Shown: positions 1 through 10,000 of the stretch, one piece after another
Layout of the letters: every line of letters begins with the position of its first letter
How positions within the stretch are numbered: position 1 is the stretch's first letter
Assembly (NCBI RefSeq): GCF_024372745.1
Contig: NZ_VOTZ01000013.1
Coordinates: forward strand, 1 to 63,575
Source: Methanocalculus taiwanensis
Lineage (GTDB): Archaea; Halobacteriota; Methanomicrobia; Methanomicrobiales; Methanocorpusculaceae
Length of the DNA stretch: 63,575 bases
Reading direction: 5' to 3'
Notes under the pieces: model-generated
Database searches by the model: none
What the model saw: the letters and a program-made list of their open reading frames with translations, nothing else
Told to the model about the DNA's origin: nothing
Position numbers and translations under genes: made by a program

Positions 1-48
1 ATTCTGATTATCGGAAAGATAATCTTCGATAAATGCATAGGTATCCAT
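1..48 (-). CDS. partial CDS, N-terminal 16 residues, unidentified
   Basis: An ATG on the minus strand at 48 opens a reading frame that runs off the left edge and starts MDTYAFIEDYLSDNQN. A purine-rich ribosome binding site (aaggaga on the minus strand, about 59-65) lies about 10 bases before the ATG, which makes this a believable gene start. An A/T-rich stretch near 95-105 could be its TATA element. Sixteen residues are too few to name a family. Confidence 0.6.
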   Translation of the reverse strand, partial: MDTYAFIEDYLSDNQN

Positions 49-250
49 GGCCCTGTGTCTCCTTTCTGCAAACAATGGTAGGCTGCAGGGCCAATTTAAT
101 TTTTACAGAAGATTTGTTACGTTACCAATGTCTATTCTCTTTGAATATTACTGGTTGCGTTTTATTATATTTAAGTATGTTCTTCAAATGTTGCAATTAA
201 TGAGATTTTATTTTGGAATAAACCTCTTTTATGTATCCTATAGTGAATAT

Positions 251-262
251 TTTTAAATATTA
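251..262 (+). promoter_or_regulatory. TATA box of the wHTH-PAS gene
   Basis: The run ttttaaatatta is centred about 27 bases before the ATG at 283, the spacing expected for an archaeal TATA box driving a leaderless or nearly leaderless transcript. No Shine-Dalgarno sequence precedes the ATG, which agrees. The rest of 49-282 is A/T-rich with no supported gene; the open frame at 47-256 on the plus strand looks non-coding. Confidence 0.5.
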
Positions 263-282
263 AAAGTCAATAGTGTTACTCA

Positions 283-2058
283 ATGGAACATCTTCGGGAT
301 GAGTATATTAAAATTCGAGAACTTCTCAGGAAACATCCGCATGGTATGAGTGTCACCGAAGTGTCGCAGGCGCTGGGGAAAAATAAGCACTCGACCGGAC
401 GGTATCTTGATGGCATGTATGCAGCAGGGCTTGTCGAGATGAGGATGTTTGGGAAGGCAAAAATATATTCCCCTTCATACCGTGTACCTCTCGCCTCACT
501 TATATCAAAAATGGAGGAGCGGATCATGATACTGGATTCGGATCTCCGTCTTCTCGTGATTAATGATGCGTGCCTTGAGCTTCTGGGAAAAAAAAGCGGT
601 GATCTGGCAGGTCAGGATCTCAGGTATGTTGAGGTTGCCGATTCTGGTGTGCACGACCTTCTGTCAGTCCTTGTTGGGAAAATTGGAGATTCGGAGCAGG
701 TGCTTGAATATCCCCTTTATCTGGATGGAGGAGAGGTAATCCATCTCCATATTCATATTGTTCCGTCATTAGATGAGGCGCATCATGCGGTGTATGTCAT
801 TGTTATGGTGGATATCACAGAAGAAGTACGGATGATCCAAGAACTCAGGGAGCGGGAACACCAGTATCGCGAGCTTGTGGAGATGGCCGATGCAATCATA
901 CTCAAACTTGATAAAAATGGCAATGTTCTATTCTTTAATGAGTTTGCCGAGACATTCTTCGGATATTCCAAAGAAGAGGTACTCGGCCGAAGTGTCATAG
1001 GGACGATTGTTCCCCCAGAGGAGTACTCAGGCCGTGATCTGAAAGAACTGATTGCGCAGGTCTGCACGGATACCGATTCGTACAGGCGGAATGAAAATGC
1101 AAATATCACCAAAGACGGTCGCCTCGTCTGGGTCCGGTGGTCGAACCGGGCGATCCGGAATGAGGAGGATCAGGTGATTGGCGTTCTGTCGGTTGGAAAT
1201 GATATTTCAGATCGAAAAGAGATGGAGCTTGCCCTCCTCTCGCAGAAGGATCAGCTCGAACGGAAGTTTCAGGAGATCGAGTGTATACAGCGTTTCTCCG
1301 GGACAATCAACTCTGTTATGACGCTGCCCGCTATTCTCCAGGAGCTTGTCAGGGTGATTGCAAAATGCTGGTCAAAACGGGGGCCTACCGGGGTTCGGAT
1401 CACCTATGCCGGAAATGTCTATGAGAGTGGTATCCCGGATGGGCTTCCTTTCATATTCTCACAATCGATCTGCGCAGGCGAAAGGGAGGTTGGTTCCTTT
1501 GAGGTTGGTTTTGGCGGCAGGAATGAAGAAGCTGAGTACTATGAGAACAAGGAACGGCTCCTCTCCATGTTTGCCGAGAAGATTGGGTTTGCGATTGAAT
1601 GGATGGAGGCAGAGACAAAGGTCCGGATGGAGCGGGATCTTTCTGATAAAATCCTTGCCACGGTGGATGCCGCCATATTCGTCCTCGATCCGGAGGGGCG
1701 GATACTTCGCTTTAACCGGAGATCTGAAGAACTGACCGGGTGCCTTGAAAAGGAGGTTCTAGGGAGTTATATCTGGGATATGTTTGATCCCGCCGGGTTG
1801 AGTGAAAGCGTCCGCTCATATGTCAGCACCCTGGTCGAGACGAAGCGGGGTTCACATATCCGGGGTGCCTGGACCGGGAGAGACCAGATCCGGCGAACAA
1901 TCGACTGGTCGAACTCGGTTGTCTGTGATGATGCCGGGGTGGTTACCCATATCATAAGCACCGGGCTTGATGTTACGCGTCAGGTGGAGGGTGAAGCGGA
2001 GCTCAGGCGATGCAAGTCTGTGCTTGATCGCCTTCTTGCAGGAGAAGAGCCCAAATGA
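283..2058 (+). CDS. winged-helix / multi-PAS sensor protein
   Basis: A 591-residue soluble protein. Residues about 5-65 form a winged helix-turn-helix (pattern MSVTEVSQALGKNKHSTGRY). A first PAS domain covers about 75-180, a second about 195-312 with the usual HQYRELVE entry and GNDISDR exit, a GAF-like segment about 335-455, and a third PAS about 460-580. No histidine-kinase or receiver module follows, so it looks like a one-component regulator: DNA binding at the N-terminus and ligand or redox sensing behind it. Such wHTH-PAS proteins are common in Methanomicrobiales; the signal and targets cannot be read from sequence. It stands alone behind its own TATA box. Confidence 0.8.
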   Translation: MEHLRDEYIKIRELLRKHPHGMSVTEVSQALGKNKHSTGRYLDGMYAAGLVEMRMFGKAKIYSPSYRVPLASLISKMEERIMILDSDLRLLVINDACLELLGKKSGDLAGQDLRYVEVADSGVHDLLSVLVGKIGDSEQVLEYPLYLDGGEVIHLHIHIVPSLDEAHHAVYVIVMVDITEEVRMIQELREREHQYRELVEMADAIILKLDKNGNVLFFNEFAETFFGYSKEEVLGRSVIGTIVPPEEYSGRDLKELIAQVCTDTDSYRRNENANITKDGRLVWVRWSNRAIRNEEDQVIGVLSVGNDISDRKEMELALLSQKDQLERKFQEIECIQRFSGTINSVMTLPAILQELVRVIAKCWSKRGPTGVRITYAGNVYESGIPDGLPFIFSQSICAGEREVGSFEVGFGGRNEEAEYYENKERLLSMFAEKIGFAIEWMEAETKVRMERDLSDKILATVDAAIFVLDPEGRILRFNRRSEELTGCLEKEVLGSYIWDMFDPAGLSESVRSYVSTLVETKRGSHIRGAWTGRDQIRRTIDWSNSVVCDDAGVVTHIISTGLDVTRQVEGEAELRRCKSVLDRLLAGEEPK

Positions 2059-2135
2059 TAGTGTTCCCTGCTTCAGCCAGATTTGGTTGTATGTTCAGGT
2101 GAACGGTTATCTCCTTCCCCTCCGATCACTTCTGT

Positions 2136-2558
2136 ATGAGATTAAGTTTCTTCATAATCGCCATTCTCCTCGCAGTCGTTCTTGTCACCGCAGGCTGCTC
2201 CATGGTAACAGGCGGATTGCCTGGTACTTCATGGACACTTATCGCCTATGAGGGTGATGATGGTGAAATGGCGCGGGCAGATGCGTATGCCACCCTTCAC
2301 TTCTCAGAAGATGGCAAAGTCAGTGGAACTGCCGGATGCAACAGTTATTCTGCTGAGTATCGTGGCAGCGGGGATCAGGTTGTCTTCAGCTCGCCTGACA
2401 CCACACTGATGTATTGTACAGGTGAAGGTGTCATGGAGCAGGAGGGAAGATTTCTCTTTCTCCTTGAGGAGGTACGCTCGTATCAGATCGATGGCGATAT
2501 CCTGATGATGTACGGGGCTGGTGGCCGGGAGATCCTGGTTGCCGGAACGCTACGGTGA
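2136..2558 (+). CDS. META-domain (HslJ-like) lipoprotein
   Basis: 140 residues. A hydrophobic N-terminus ends in the lipobox VTAGC with the lipidated cysteine at residue 21, so the protein should be anchored on the outer face of the membrane. The rest is one META domain: GTSWTL at its start and the hallmark SGTAGCNSY in the middle. HslJ-type META proteins of bacteria are linked to heat or novobiocin resistance; their role in archaea is unknown. Its stop overlaps a GTG that could start the next gene, so the two lipoproteins may share a transcript. Confidence 0.85.
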   Translation: MRLSFFIIAILLAVVLVTAGCSMVTGGLPGTSWTLIAYEGDDGEMARADAYATLHFSEDGKVSGTAGCNSYSAEYRGSGDQVVFSSPDTTLMYCTGEGVMEQEGRFLFLLEEVRSYQIDGDILMMYGAGGREILVAGTLR

Positions 2559-2608
2559 TTCTTCAGATAAGAAACTTTTTTCCTCTCTCCGATGAACTAT
2601 CATCTGGT

Positions 2609-3907
2609 ATGCGACAGAATATATATTCCACATTTCTTTGCCTTCTTCTTCTCATTGCTGCTTCTGGATGTATTTCGGCTTCTGAGCCCAGACAACCTGA
2701 TGTAACCCAAAAAGAGATGGTGGCGTTTGTCCAGATCGCATTTGAGTATGCTGACATGTATGGGAAAGAGGCAGCCCTCCTCGCCTTCAATGATCCGAAC
2801 GGGCCATTTGTAAAAGGTGAACTCTACATCTTTGCCTATGAAGAGGATGGCACAACGCTCGCTCTCCCCTTTGAGCCCGATCAGATTGGAAGCAGCCGCT
2901 CTGATCTCCAGGATGCAGAGGGCCGCTATATTATCAGGGAAATTATAGAAACCGGTCTTGAAGGCGGTGGGTTTGTCAGGTATCTCTACGCAAATCCAAC
3001 ACATGGCTTTGCTGTTGAACCCAAGATCAGCTATGTGATGAAAGGCGGTGATGGATGGGTGCTTGGATCAGGTCTTTATTCCACGGACGAGACAATGATG
3101 CCGGATTCGGAAGTGACAGTGGCCCTTGCCGATTTCGTTGACTATTCCGCCCTCTATACAGAAGCAGCCGGGAGGAAGGAGGCGCTTGTCACCCTGGTCG
3201 CAATGCAGGCTCTCCTCTCACGGTACCATGAAGAGACAGAAGCACAGCTTACGTCCCTCGATAATGAAATGCTGCTTGCAGGAGCCCATATAAGCGCTGT
3301 CGGGCTTGCTGATCCCTCCACCCACAAGGTGCTCGCATATGTTACTGGCACCTCTGAAGTGATATTTGATGTTGTCTCATTTGATGCAGAAGGCCGGATC
3401 ACTGATGTGTATCCCGAAACATATGCATCGGCTATCGGGGCGGATATCTCAGCTCAACCGCATATCCGTGTTATACTGGATGAGAAGAAGCCGGTGATCT
3501 CACAATTGTTGCATACTCTTGAGGGGCAGGACGGAGTTTCACTCGCCTACCCGGTTGTTTCTGCCGATGGCAGAATCACCGGCGGTATCTCAGCACTGGT
3601 TCTCCCGCCGGTTCTTATCGGGGGAGCAGCAGATGCGGCAGGGATCAGATCCCCTTACTCGGCACGGGCGATCCAGGCAGATGGCACAGTCCTCTATGCA
3701 GAAGATCCGGAGGAGATCGGATTGATGATCTTTTCCGATCCTGGATATGAAATCTTCCCTGATGTGGGGCGTTTCAGAAGCCGGATCGAATCTGATCCGG
3801 AAGGTGACATGATCATCGGCCTCTCGGGTGTGAAGAAGCATGTCGTCTGGGATACGGTCTCACTCCACGGAACTGACTGGAGGCTTGTGGTTGTGAAGGA
3901 GTTTTAG
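2609..3907 (+). CDS. Cache-domain lipoprotein
   Basis: 432 residues from the ATG at 2609; an in-frame GTG at 2555 would add 18. I prefer 2609 because it gives a clean lipoprotein signal, LLLLIAASGC, with cysteine 21 as the lipid site. Residues about 35-150 resemble a single Cache sensor domain (FVQIAFEYADMYGKEAAL, then WVLGSGLYS), and about 190-432 look like a second, larger extracellular sensor unit ending VSLHGTDWRLVVVKEF. There is no membrane helix or cytoplasmic output domain, so it may be a surface ligand-binding protein that acts through a partner. It follows the META lipoprotein and could be co-expressed with it. Confidence 0.7.
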   Translation: MRQNIYSTFLCLLLLIAASGCISASEPRQPDVTQKEMVAFVQIAFEYADMYGKEAALLAFNDPNGPFVKGELYIFAYEEDGTTLALPFEPDQIGSSRSDLQDAEGRYIIREIIETGLEGGGFVRYLYANPTHGFAVEPKISYVMKGGDGWVLGSGLYSTDETMMPDSEVTVALADFVDYSALYTEAAGRKEALVTLVAMQALLSRYHEETEAQLTSLDNEMLLAGAHISAVGLADPSTHKVLAYVTGTSEVIFDVVSFDAEGRITDVYPETYASAIGADISAQPHIRVILDEKKPVISQLLHTLEGQDGVSLAYPVVSADGRITGGISALVLPPVLIGGAADAAGIRSPYSARAIQADGTVLYAEDPEEIGLMIFSDPGYEIFPDVGRFRSRIESDPEGDMIIGLSGVKKHVVWDTVSLHGTDWRLVVVKEF

Positions 3908-3943
3908 GTTGAGAAAAATACGTGAGAGTGGTACCTTACTGGA

Positions 3944-4282
3944 TCAGAGCAGTTTCGTCTCGGTGGTAGGTCTTGGGACCTTCACAACAAGCACCCTGAA
4001 GATTCCGCTGCTCTCATTCATCCACCGGTGTGAAATCATTGCCGGACTGTCAACCAGCATATCCTTCCCCACCTCCTTCTGTTCATCTCCGATCTCGATG
4101 ATCCCGGTTCCTTCAAGCACATAGAAGAAAACATCCACTGGTGTGACATGCTTCTTCAGGACCTCACCGGGTTTGAGCGTGATAACAACGGCCACTCCGT
4201 GTTCGGTATCATATATCTTACGTGCATCGACATGATGCGGGTTTTTACCGACAGGGACATCGGCTACGGATACGATCTTCAT
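3944..4282 (-). CDS. small single-domain cupin protein
   Basis: 112 residues of one cupin beta-barrel. The first cupin motif is visible in GEVLKKHVTPVDVFFYVLEG and the second in the stretch around DSPAMISHRWMN. Only some of the usual metal-binding histidines are present (H44 and a later H), so metal binding is uncertain. Single-domain cupins act as isomerases, dioxygenases or sensors and the substrate cannot be assigned. It has its own promoter and points away from the gene upstream. Confidence 0.8.
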   Translation of the reverse strand: MKIVSVADVPVGKNPHHVDARKIYDTEHGVAVVITLKPGEVLKKHVTPVDVFFYVLEGTGIIEIGDEQKEVGKDMLVDSPAMISHRWMNESSGIFRVLVVKVPRPTTETKLL

Positions 4283-4301
4283 GAGGAAGAGATTGCATCT
4301 C

Positions 4302-4312
4302 TTTTTTATAAG
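4302..4312 (-). promoter_or_regulatory. TATA box of the cupin gene
   Basis: On the minus strand this reads cttataaaaaa, centred 26 bases before the cupin ATG at 4282. There is no strong Shine-Dalgarno site in between, so a leaderless transcript is likely. Confidence 0.5.
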
Positions 4313-4325
4313 ATTATCTCAGGTT

Positions 4326-5105
4326 TCATCCTTTGTAGTTCGTCCAGTAGTTGTTCAGGGACTCTTTTTTCCTCTGCTCCTTCCGGTGTTCCCGCATCTC
4401 AGGGTATGTCGGCTCTTCGCTCTGTTTTGCCGGGCAGTAAGGACAGAGTGCAAAGGGTATTCCGTCTGCCATATCCCTGACCGGGCAGAGGTATGTGCCT
4501 TCCCACTCATCAATGATCTGCCCTCCGGGAAATGGGGTGCCAACCGGATGAGCAGGTTCTTCCATCACAAAGATTGTAAAGCCAGCGAGGAGGTATTTGA
4601 GATAGAGGAAGGTCGGATCTTTTGTCTTTGCTTTTTCTCGTGCAGCAGCTTCGACCATCCTGAAGTATGATTGTGCAGATTTTGGAAGGGGCGCCTCTTC
4701 ATCATCACCACCTCCATTCCGTACGAGGAGGAGGAGCCGGTGGTGGGCAGAGAAGATCTGTTCTTTTACCTTTGGGAGGAGCAGGCTCCGATAGTGATCC
4801 GGCAGATCGCGTGTCTTCTCCTCGAACCGTGCATACATCGTCTGGAGGTCACGGAGAGAATACCTCTCCACCTCTGTTGCAAGGAGCCGGATCAGTTCTT
4901 CCCTGGTCCTGGCTTCCTGCATCCGGCGGCAGGAGAGCGTGATCTGATCGACCGTGCGATTCTCTGTGATGCTATCCCCGGATGCGGACTCTGCAAATGT
5001 ATCAATCAGCAGGGAATGTATCTCTTCATCTGGTGAACGGGCACGATCCGTCTCTTCCCCGGAGATCCAGCTGAAGAGCCAATGAAAAAATGTCCGGATG
5101 CTCAA
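4326..5105 (-). CDS. DUF2115 (UPF0305) family protein
   Basis: 259 residues. The C-terminal half matches the methanogen-specific DUF2115 pattern: AHPVGTPFPGG, then YLCPVRD, then FALCPYCPAKQ. The three cysteines could bind a metal. The N-terminal 60 residues are poorly conserved and acidic. The family is almost limited to methanogens and its role is not known. The start at 5105 gives the full family length. It ends close to the divergent cupin promoter and is separated from the next minus-strand gene by about 55 bases. Confidence 0.75.
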   Translation of the reverse strand: MSIRTFFHWLFSWISGEETDRARSPDEEIHSLLIDTFAESASGDSITENRTVDQITLSCRRMQEARTREELIRLLATEVERYSLRDLQTMYARFEEKTRDLPDHYRSLLLPKVKEQIFSAHHRLLLLVRNGGGDDEEAPLPKSAQSYFRMVEAAAREKAKTKDPTFLYLKYLLAGFTIFVMEEPAHPVGTPFPGGQIIDEWEGTYLCPVRDMADGIPFALCPYCPAKQSEEPTYPEMREHRKEQRKKESLNNYWTNYKG

Positions 5106-5159
5106 TTACACTGCTCCTGCATTTTTATATCCTGTATGTTCTGTTCATCAGCAATTCAA

Positions 5160-5669
5160 TCAACCATGGAATTGGAGAGGAAGGATCTCAGCATCTAATG
5201 TATCTGTATCAAGAATCGCAACTGTTGCCTTCCCGTACCGTTCACCACAGGCTTCACCCGGATTGATCATAAGTATCTCTCCAACCCTCTTAACTGATGG
5301 GCGGTGGGTGTGGCCGGAGATGATGATATCAAATCTCTCCATTTCAGCGAGTGCCAGTACTGATCCGGGATCATCGCCATGCACCATCCCGATTCTGAGG
5401 CTCTCGACTGAGAGATCCGCGGCGAGACTCTCAAGCCTTATCGTGCCGCATTTTCTGCTTTCGTCCCGTAGCCGCTTCTGCTGATGGTCACAGTTTCCAA
5501 AGACACCTATCATATCGCAGGGGAGATCGCAAAAGAGCCAAAGTGAGCGCGTTGTGGTGATATCCCCTGCATGGAGGACGATTTCCGTATCCAGTGAGAT
5601 GAATTGATTGATCGCCTCATGGATGGCGGGATGGTTATCGTGGGTATCAGCTATTATTCCGATCTTCAT
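5160..5669 (-). CDS. YfcE/MJ0936-type metallophosphoesterase
   Basis: 169 residues with every calcineurin-like motif in order: DTHDNH (residues 8-13), GDI near 35-37, GNCDHQ near 58-63, a lone H in MVHGDD near 95, and GHTHRP near 118-123. This is the small YfcE/MJ0936 class, which hydrolyses phosphodiesters with two metal ions in vitro; the natural substrate is unknown. The start overlaps the end of the upstream MBL-fold gene by 23 bases, so the two are translationally coupled. Confidence 0.88.
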   Translation of the reverse strand: MKIGIIADTHDNHPAIHEAINQFISLDTEIVLHAGDITTTRSLWLFCDLPCDMIGVFGNCDHQQKRLRDESRKCGTIRLESLAADLSVESLRIGMVHGDDPGSVLALAEMERFDIIISGHTHRPSVKRVGEILMINPGEACGERYGKATVAILDTDTLDAEILPLQFHG

Positions 5670-6291
5670 AATGCTCTTCTATCTGGTTTCTTGAGATAAT
5701 CCTGCTTTTTTTGATATTCGTAATAGAGTTCTGGATAGCAGCATTACAATACTCGAGCATCGGCCTGCCATGGCCAAAATAGATCGCCCTCACATCTTTT
5801 GTGGCGATATATTGCATTGCTTTTACAAATCTTTCTTCAAAGGAGCAGCCCGGAACACGGATGATCACTGGTGTGTCTCCTACAAAGAGAACGCCTTCCT
5901 CCTCGCAGTAGAGGCAGATCGAGTCCTGTGTGTGGCCCGGGGTATGGATGACTTCAAACATACGATCTCCGATACGTAAGGTTTCGCCCCCCCTGAGCAT
6001 GATATCAACACATTTCAGGGAATCAGAGAAGGCATAGGTCGTTGGGGAATAGAGCTCTTTGATATGTGGGAGTAGTGATGCATGATCGTAATGGGAGTGA
6101 GTGAGTATAGCCTGATCGACCTTCCGCTTCCCAACACCGGTACGCATGGTGTTAATCTTTTCAACGATCAACGGATCCCTTCCCACATCGATGAGAGTGT
6201 TTTTGTCTTCAAGTGTATTCCAGGTTCCTGTCACAAGATACACATTCGAGGTGTAAATTGCGCTGTCTTCGGTCAGGTTAATGATCTTCAT
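5647..6291 (-). CDS. MBL-fold metallo-hydrolase
   Basis: 214 residues from the ATG at 6291; a TTG at 6306 would add five. The metallo-beta-lactamase signature THSHYDH is followed by HTPGHTQDS, FVGDTPV and YFGHGRP, giving the full set of metal ligands for a glyoxalase-II-like binuclear zinc site. The C-terminus (after about residue 185) is a charged helix. Substrate unknown; hydroxyacylglutathione or another thioester is possible but unproven. It forms a two-gene unit with the phosphoesterase. Confidence 0.85.
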   Translation of the reverse strand: MKIINLTEDSAIYTSNVYLVTGTWNTLEDKNTLIDVGRDPLIVEKINTMRTGVGKRKVDQAILTHSHYDHASLLPHIKELYSPTTYAFSDSLKCVDIMLRGGETLRIGDRMFEVIHTPGHTQDSICLYCEEEGVLFVGDTPVIIRVPGCSFEERFVKAMQYIATKDVRAIYFGHGRPMLEYCNAAIQNSITNIKKSRIISRNQIEEHYEDRNNS

Positions 6292-6389
6292 TATTCCACT
6301 CTTCAACTACCTGGATAATGGAAAGAGATTGTCTGGTCTGCTTGTATGCCTGCCCAGTTTATACATCTGTGTATCGAAGAACATTGAAT

Positions 6390-7007
6390 TTAAAACGGGG
6401 CAGGCAGTTTCCTGAAGACCTGGGCATATGGGATCACCTGTTCAAAGAGATCTTCACACTGAGGGGGCATCTTCTGGGTCTGTTCGGTCAAAAAGAAACC
6501 TCCGTCAACCAATGCCTCGTGGAACATCCTGATAACCTTGATCCGCTGTTCTTCTGTGAAGTGGAGAAGGACATTCTTACAGCTGATCAGTGAGAAGTTA
6601 TCTTTTGGAGGTTTGCAGGTGAGGAGATCATGCCGTTTGAACGTAACCCGGTTCCTGATCTCATCAGATAGTATAAAATTCCCTGGCTTATCGGGGTCTG
6701 GTGAAAAATTTTTGGTAAAGAACTCGTCAGGGATTCTCTTCAACTCTCCCCATGGATAGCTCCCCTTCGCAATGATCGGTCCAAACAGGTTTGAGTGATC
6801 GATGTCGCTTGCGAGTATCCTGACATTTCGAAAGATCATCGCCCCCATGTTCTCTTTTAAAAGAAGGGCTATTGTATAGGGCTCCTGTCCCATTGCGCAC
6901 CCGGCACTCCAGATATCAATGTGCGTCTTTCCCAGGATAGACGGCAGCATGTGATCGATGATCATCTGGAGTGTCTGAAGATCCCGAAAGAAGTATGTGA
7001 ATGCCAT
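6390..7007 (-). CDS. short CheR-type SAM methyltransferase
   Basis: 205 residues from the ATG at 7007. The frame stays open further upstream, but the CheR fold starts only at this ATG (AFTYFFRD, then IDIWSAGCAMGQEPYTIALL as the SAM site, then DIDHSN and a late NVLLHF). The helical N-terminal domain that classical CheR uses to grip receptors is absent, so this is a catalytic-domain-only form. The TATA box at 7036-7045 supports the start. It lies at the far end of the receptor and kinase genes and is the only methyltransferase of this type in the window, so the local receptor is its likely but unproven target. Confidence 0.78.
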   Translation of the reverse strand: MAFTYFFRDLQTLQMIIDHMLPSILGKTHIDIWSAGCAMGQEPYTIALLLKENMGAMIFRNVRILASDIDHSNLFGPIIAKGSYPWGELKRIPDEFFTKNFSPDPDKPGNFILSDEIRNRVTFKRHDLLTCKPPKDNFSLISCKNVLLHFTEEQRIKVIRMFHEALVDGGFFLTEQTQKMPPQCEDLFEQVIPYAQVFRKLPAPF

Positions 7008-7035
7008 TGATTTGTTTGTATTATATGATTGAATA

Positions 7036-7045
7036 GAATATAAAG
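7036..7045 (-). promoter_or_regulatory. TATA box of the CheR-like gene
   Basis: Minus-strand ctttatattc, centred about 33 bases before the ATG at 7007. It lies just past the stop of the upstream kinase gene, so the methyltransferase can be transcribed separately from the rest of the cluster. Confidence 0.45.
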
Positions 7046-7080
7046 CACAGGTCCTGATAATAGCTCTGAAGATCCGGGTT

Positions 7081-10000
7081 TTACATGATCCCACTCTTCC
7101 ATGCCCCTGTCGGGACAGATATCTCAAACCTCGCTCCTCTGCCATAGATCCCGGTTTCCCGAATTATAATGCCGGTGATTCCGAGGATCTCGCGTGCAAG
7201 AAAAAGTCCAAAACCTGTGTTTTTTCCAAACCCACGCTCGAATATCAGCTCCTTCTGATTGTCCGGAACGCCGGGTCCGCTATCCTCCCAGATGATTATG
7301 AGCTCTCCCTCCCGCTCCTCACAGGAGAGAGCGATCCGGCTTGCTCCCTCAGCATACCGGATGGTGTTGTCATGGAGGTTGTAAAAGACTTTTTCCAGCA
7401 TCGGGTCGGCATAGATCGAGATCACTTTGCATTTGTCGTGAACCTGTACCTGTTCCTTTTCAAGAATTGCGAATACGGTTTGGAGTTGCTGCCATACCGG
7501 TTGTTTCACGCCAACGTCTTCATACATCCTCGTAAACTCAATCTGACCCTGAATTGCGCCGATAATGTTTCTCACTTCATTCAGGTACCCTGACTGTTTT
7601 GAATCCACACACATCTCCTCGGCAAAATTGAGGAAACCTTCTAGTGCCATTATCTTGTTCAGGATGTCATGGCGGGTGATACTTGAGAGAAGCTGGAGTT
7701 TTTTGTTTGCTATATGGAGCGACTCCTGGGCAGCTGTACGCTCCACGTTCTTCTGATATAACTCCTCAACTGATCTGATTCGCTCAATGTACCGGCCGAT
7801 CTGCATGGCGATGCTCTCGATAAGCTTCTCTTCTTCAGGAAGAATCTTATCGTTCCTAATGAGGCAGATAGTAATTGAACCGACTGGCTCCTGGTGAATG
7901 AGGATATTTGCATGTATGCTCCATGGTGTCAGCTGATAGCCGGGAGTGGCATATTCTTTTTCATTGATCCTGATACTGGCGGCTGTTATCTCAGGATGCC
8001 TGAACCCGCCCGGTATTATTTCAGCGATTATCTGCATCACCTCTTCATATGGCCTGTCGGACTCTCCGATGACATCTGATATCCTGTACAGGCAGGAAAT
8101 CTCCTTGATCCTCTCGTGTAATGCATCATCAACTTCTTTTTGGTTGGTGATATCCAGCAGGATTCCATTGAACACGAGTTCAGATCCACGCTGAATCGGG
8201 CGGGACATCCCCTGAAACCAGATCTCTTCTCCAGACGGCCTGATGAACCGTCCCTCATAATGCCAGGGCTGACCGCTCTTTGCTACTTCCTCAATTGATT
8301 GGAGGAACGCATCATGGTCACGGGGGTCAACATGCTCTGTAAAACGGTCAAAGAATCCCTCAGTGGAGCTGCTGATACCAAATACCTCCTCTACCCGGCT
8401 GCTGATGTAATATGCTCCTTTTTCTCCATCCGGCCGGATATAGAACTGGTATATAACCCCCGGAACCATCTCCGCAACCTCGGTGAGCTGTTCCTGCTGA
8501 CTATATAATTCCTCTTCGATACGCCGCCTTTTGAGAACCTGCCAGAGCCCCTGTATCAGGAGCGTGAGTTGACGTACATCTGTCTCTGTGTAATCCAGTG
8601 GCTTATTTGCAACCCCGGCAACAATCACAATCTGATCGTCATCGAGGATCGGGACATTCATATGCCGGATGATCTGCGGGTGCCCCTCAGGATAGCCTTT
8701 CTTCTGTGGGTTTGGGGCTGCATAGTTGTTTGTGATCACCGGACCGCGTTGCCGCACTGCCTCCCCCCAGAGTCCTGTCTTCTCCACCCGGTACACGATC
8801 GGCTTATCCCGCAATGCACACTCCTCCATGGCAGTCTTTGACCATGCATACATCGAGAGTTCTGTCTCATCATCATTGAGGAAGGCAAGGTATCCGAGTG
8901 GGCTGCCGGTAATTACGCCTGCCCCCTCCAGTGCATAGGTAAGCAGCTCCTTTTCAGGCAGGTATGCCATCTCATAGAAACCAAGCAGGTACCTGAGCCG
9001 GGACTCGCTCTCGCGGATGAGCTGTTCGTGCCTTTTCAGCTCCTCTATATTCTCTTTGAGTTTCTCTTCGGATGCGGTCAGTTGTTCATAAGCGGAACGG
9101 AGCTCTTCATTTTTCTGGATGAGGCTCTGTTCGGCTGCTTTTCGCTCGGTGATATCTGTTGCTATCTCCATGCGGACGATGCGGCCGTCGATCCACGTGA
9201 TTGCCATATCACGACATTCGTACCAGTGTCCGTCGACGGTATTTTGAAACTCCCAAATATAGACCCCAGTGGGATTTCCCTCTCCATCAAGGAGCTTCTC
9301 ATTGGTGCAGAATACACAAGGACCGTCCTGGTTCTTTTGTAGCGACTTCCAGCAGATGGTACCTTCTGCATCGCCCCAGGCTTTTCGTGCGTATTCGTTT
9401 TGAAAGAGAAGCTCATATGAGTCCATGTCCGCAATGTAAATAAAAGCGTCAATGCTGTTAATGACCTTTTTGAAGCGTTCATGAGACCGCCTGAGTGCAT
9501 CGTCAGCTTTGTTCCGGTCGGTAATATCCTGGCCCTGTGCGATGGTTGCAATGATCGTCTCCCCGTCACTACCACGAATGTTTGCAGAATTCCAGAGGAC
9601 TGTTCTCTCCTCTCCTGATCGGTGCAGAATTGGTATCTCGATGACATTCCACATCTCGCCTGCCATGGCTCGCCTGATCAGATCCATCGATTCATCCCGG
9701 CTCTCTTCAGGGAAGAGAATTTCGATGTTAGATCCGATCGCCTGCTCAGTCGGTATGCCGGTAAGCCTCCCAAATGCATCATTGAATCGTGTTATCCGGA
9801 GATCCCTGTCCCAGACGATGATCGGGGCATTGGCGTGTGTGATAAGGTTTGCGAGGTATTCATTGGTCTCCTCCAGTACACGCTGTATACTGATAATCTC
9901 CTCAAGCTGGGTTCTGAGCTCTTCCTCTGCACCTGCCATCTCCTCGCTCTTCTGGAGGAGTGCGAGTTCCGCCTGCTTCCCCTCAGTGATATCCTGAATG

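Noticed and set aside
47-256. 69-residue open frame at the left edge, plus strand
   Set aside because: Low-complexity aromatic-rich translation of A/T-rich intergenic DNA with no ribosome site; the minus-strand start at 48 and the TATA box at 251 explain the region better.
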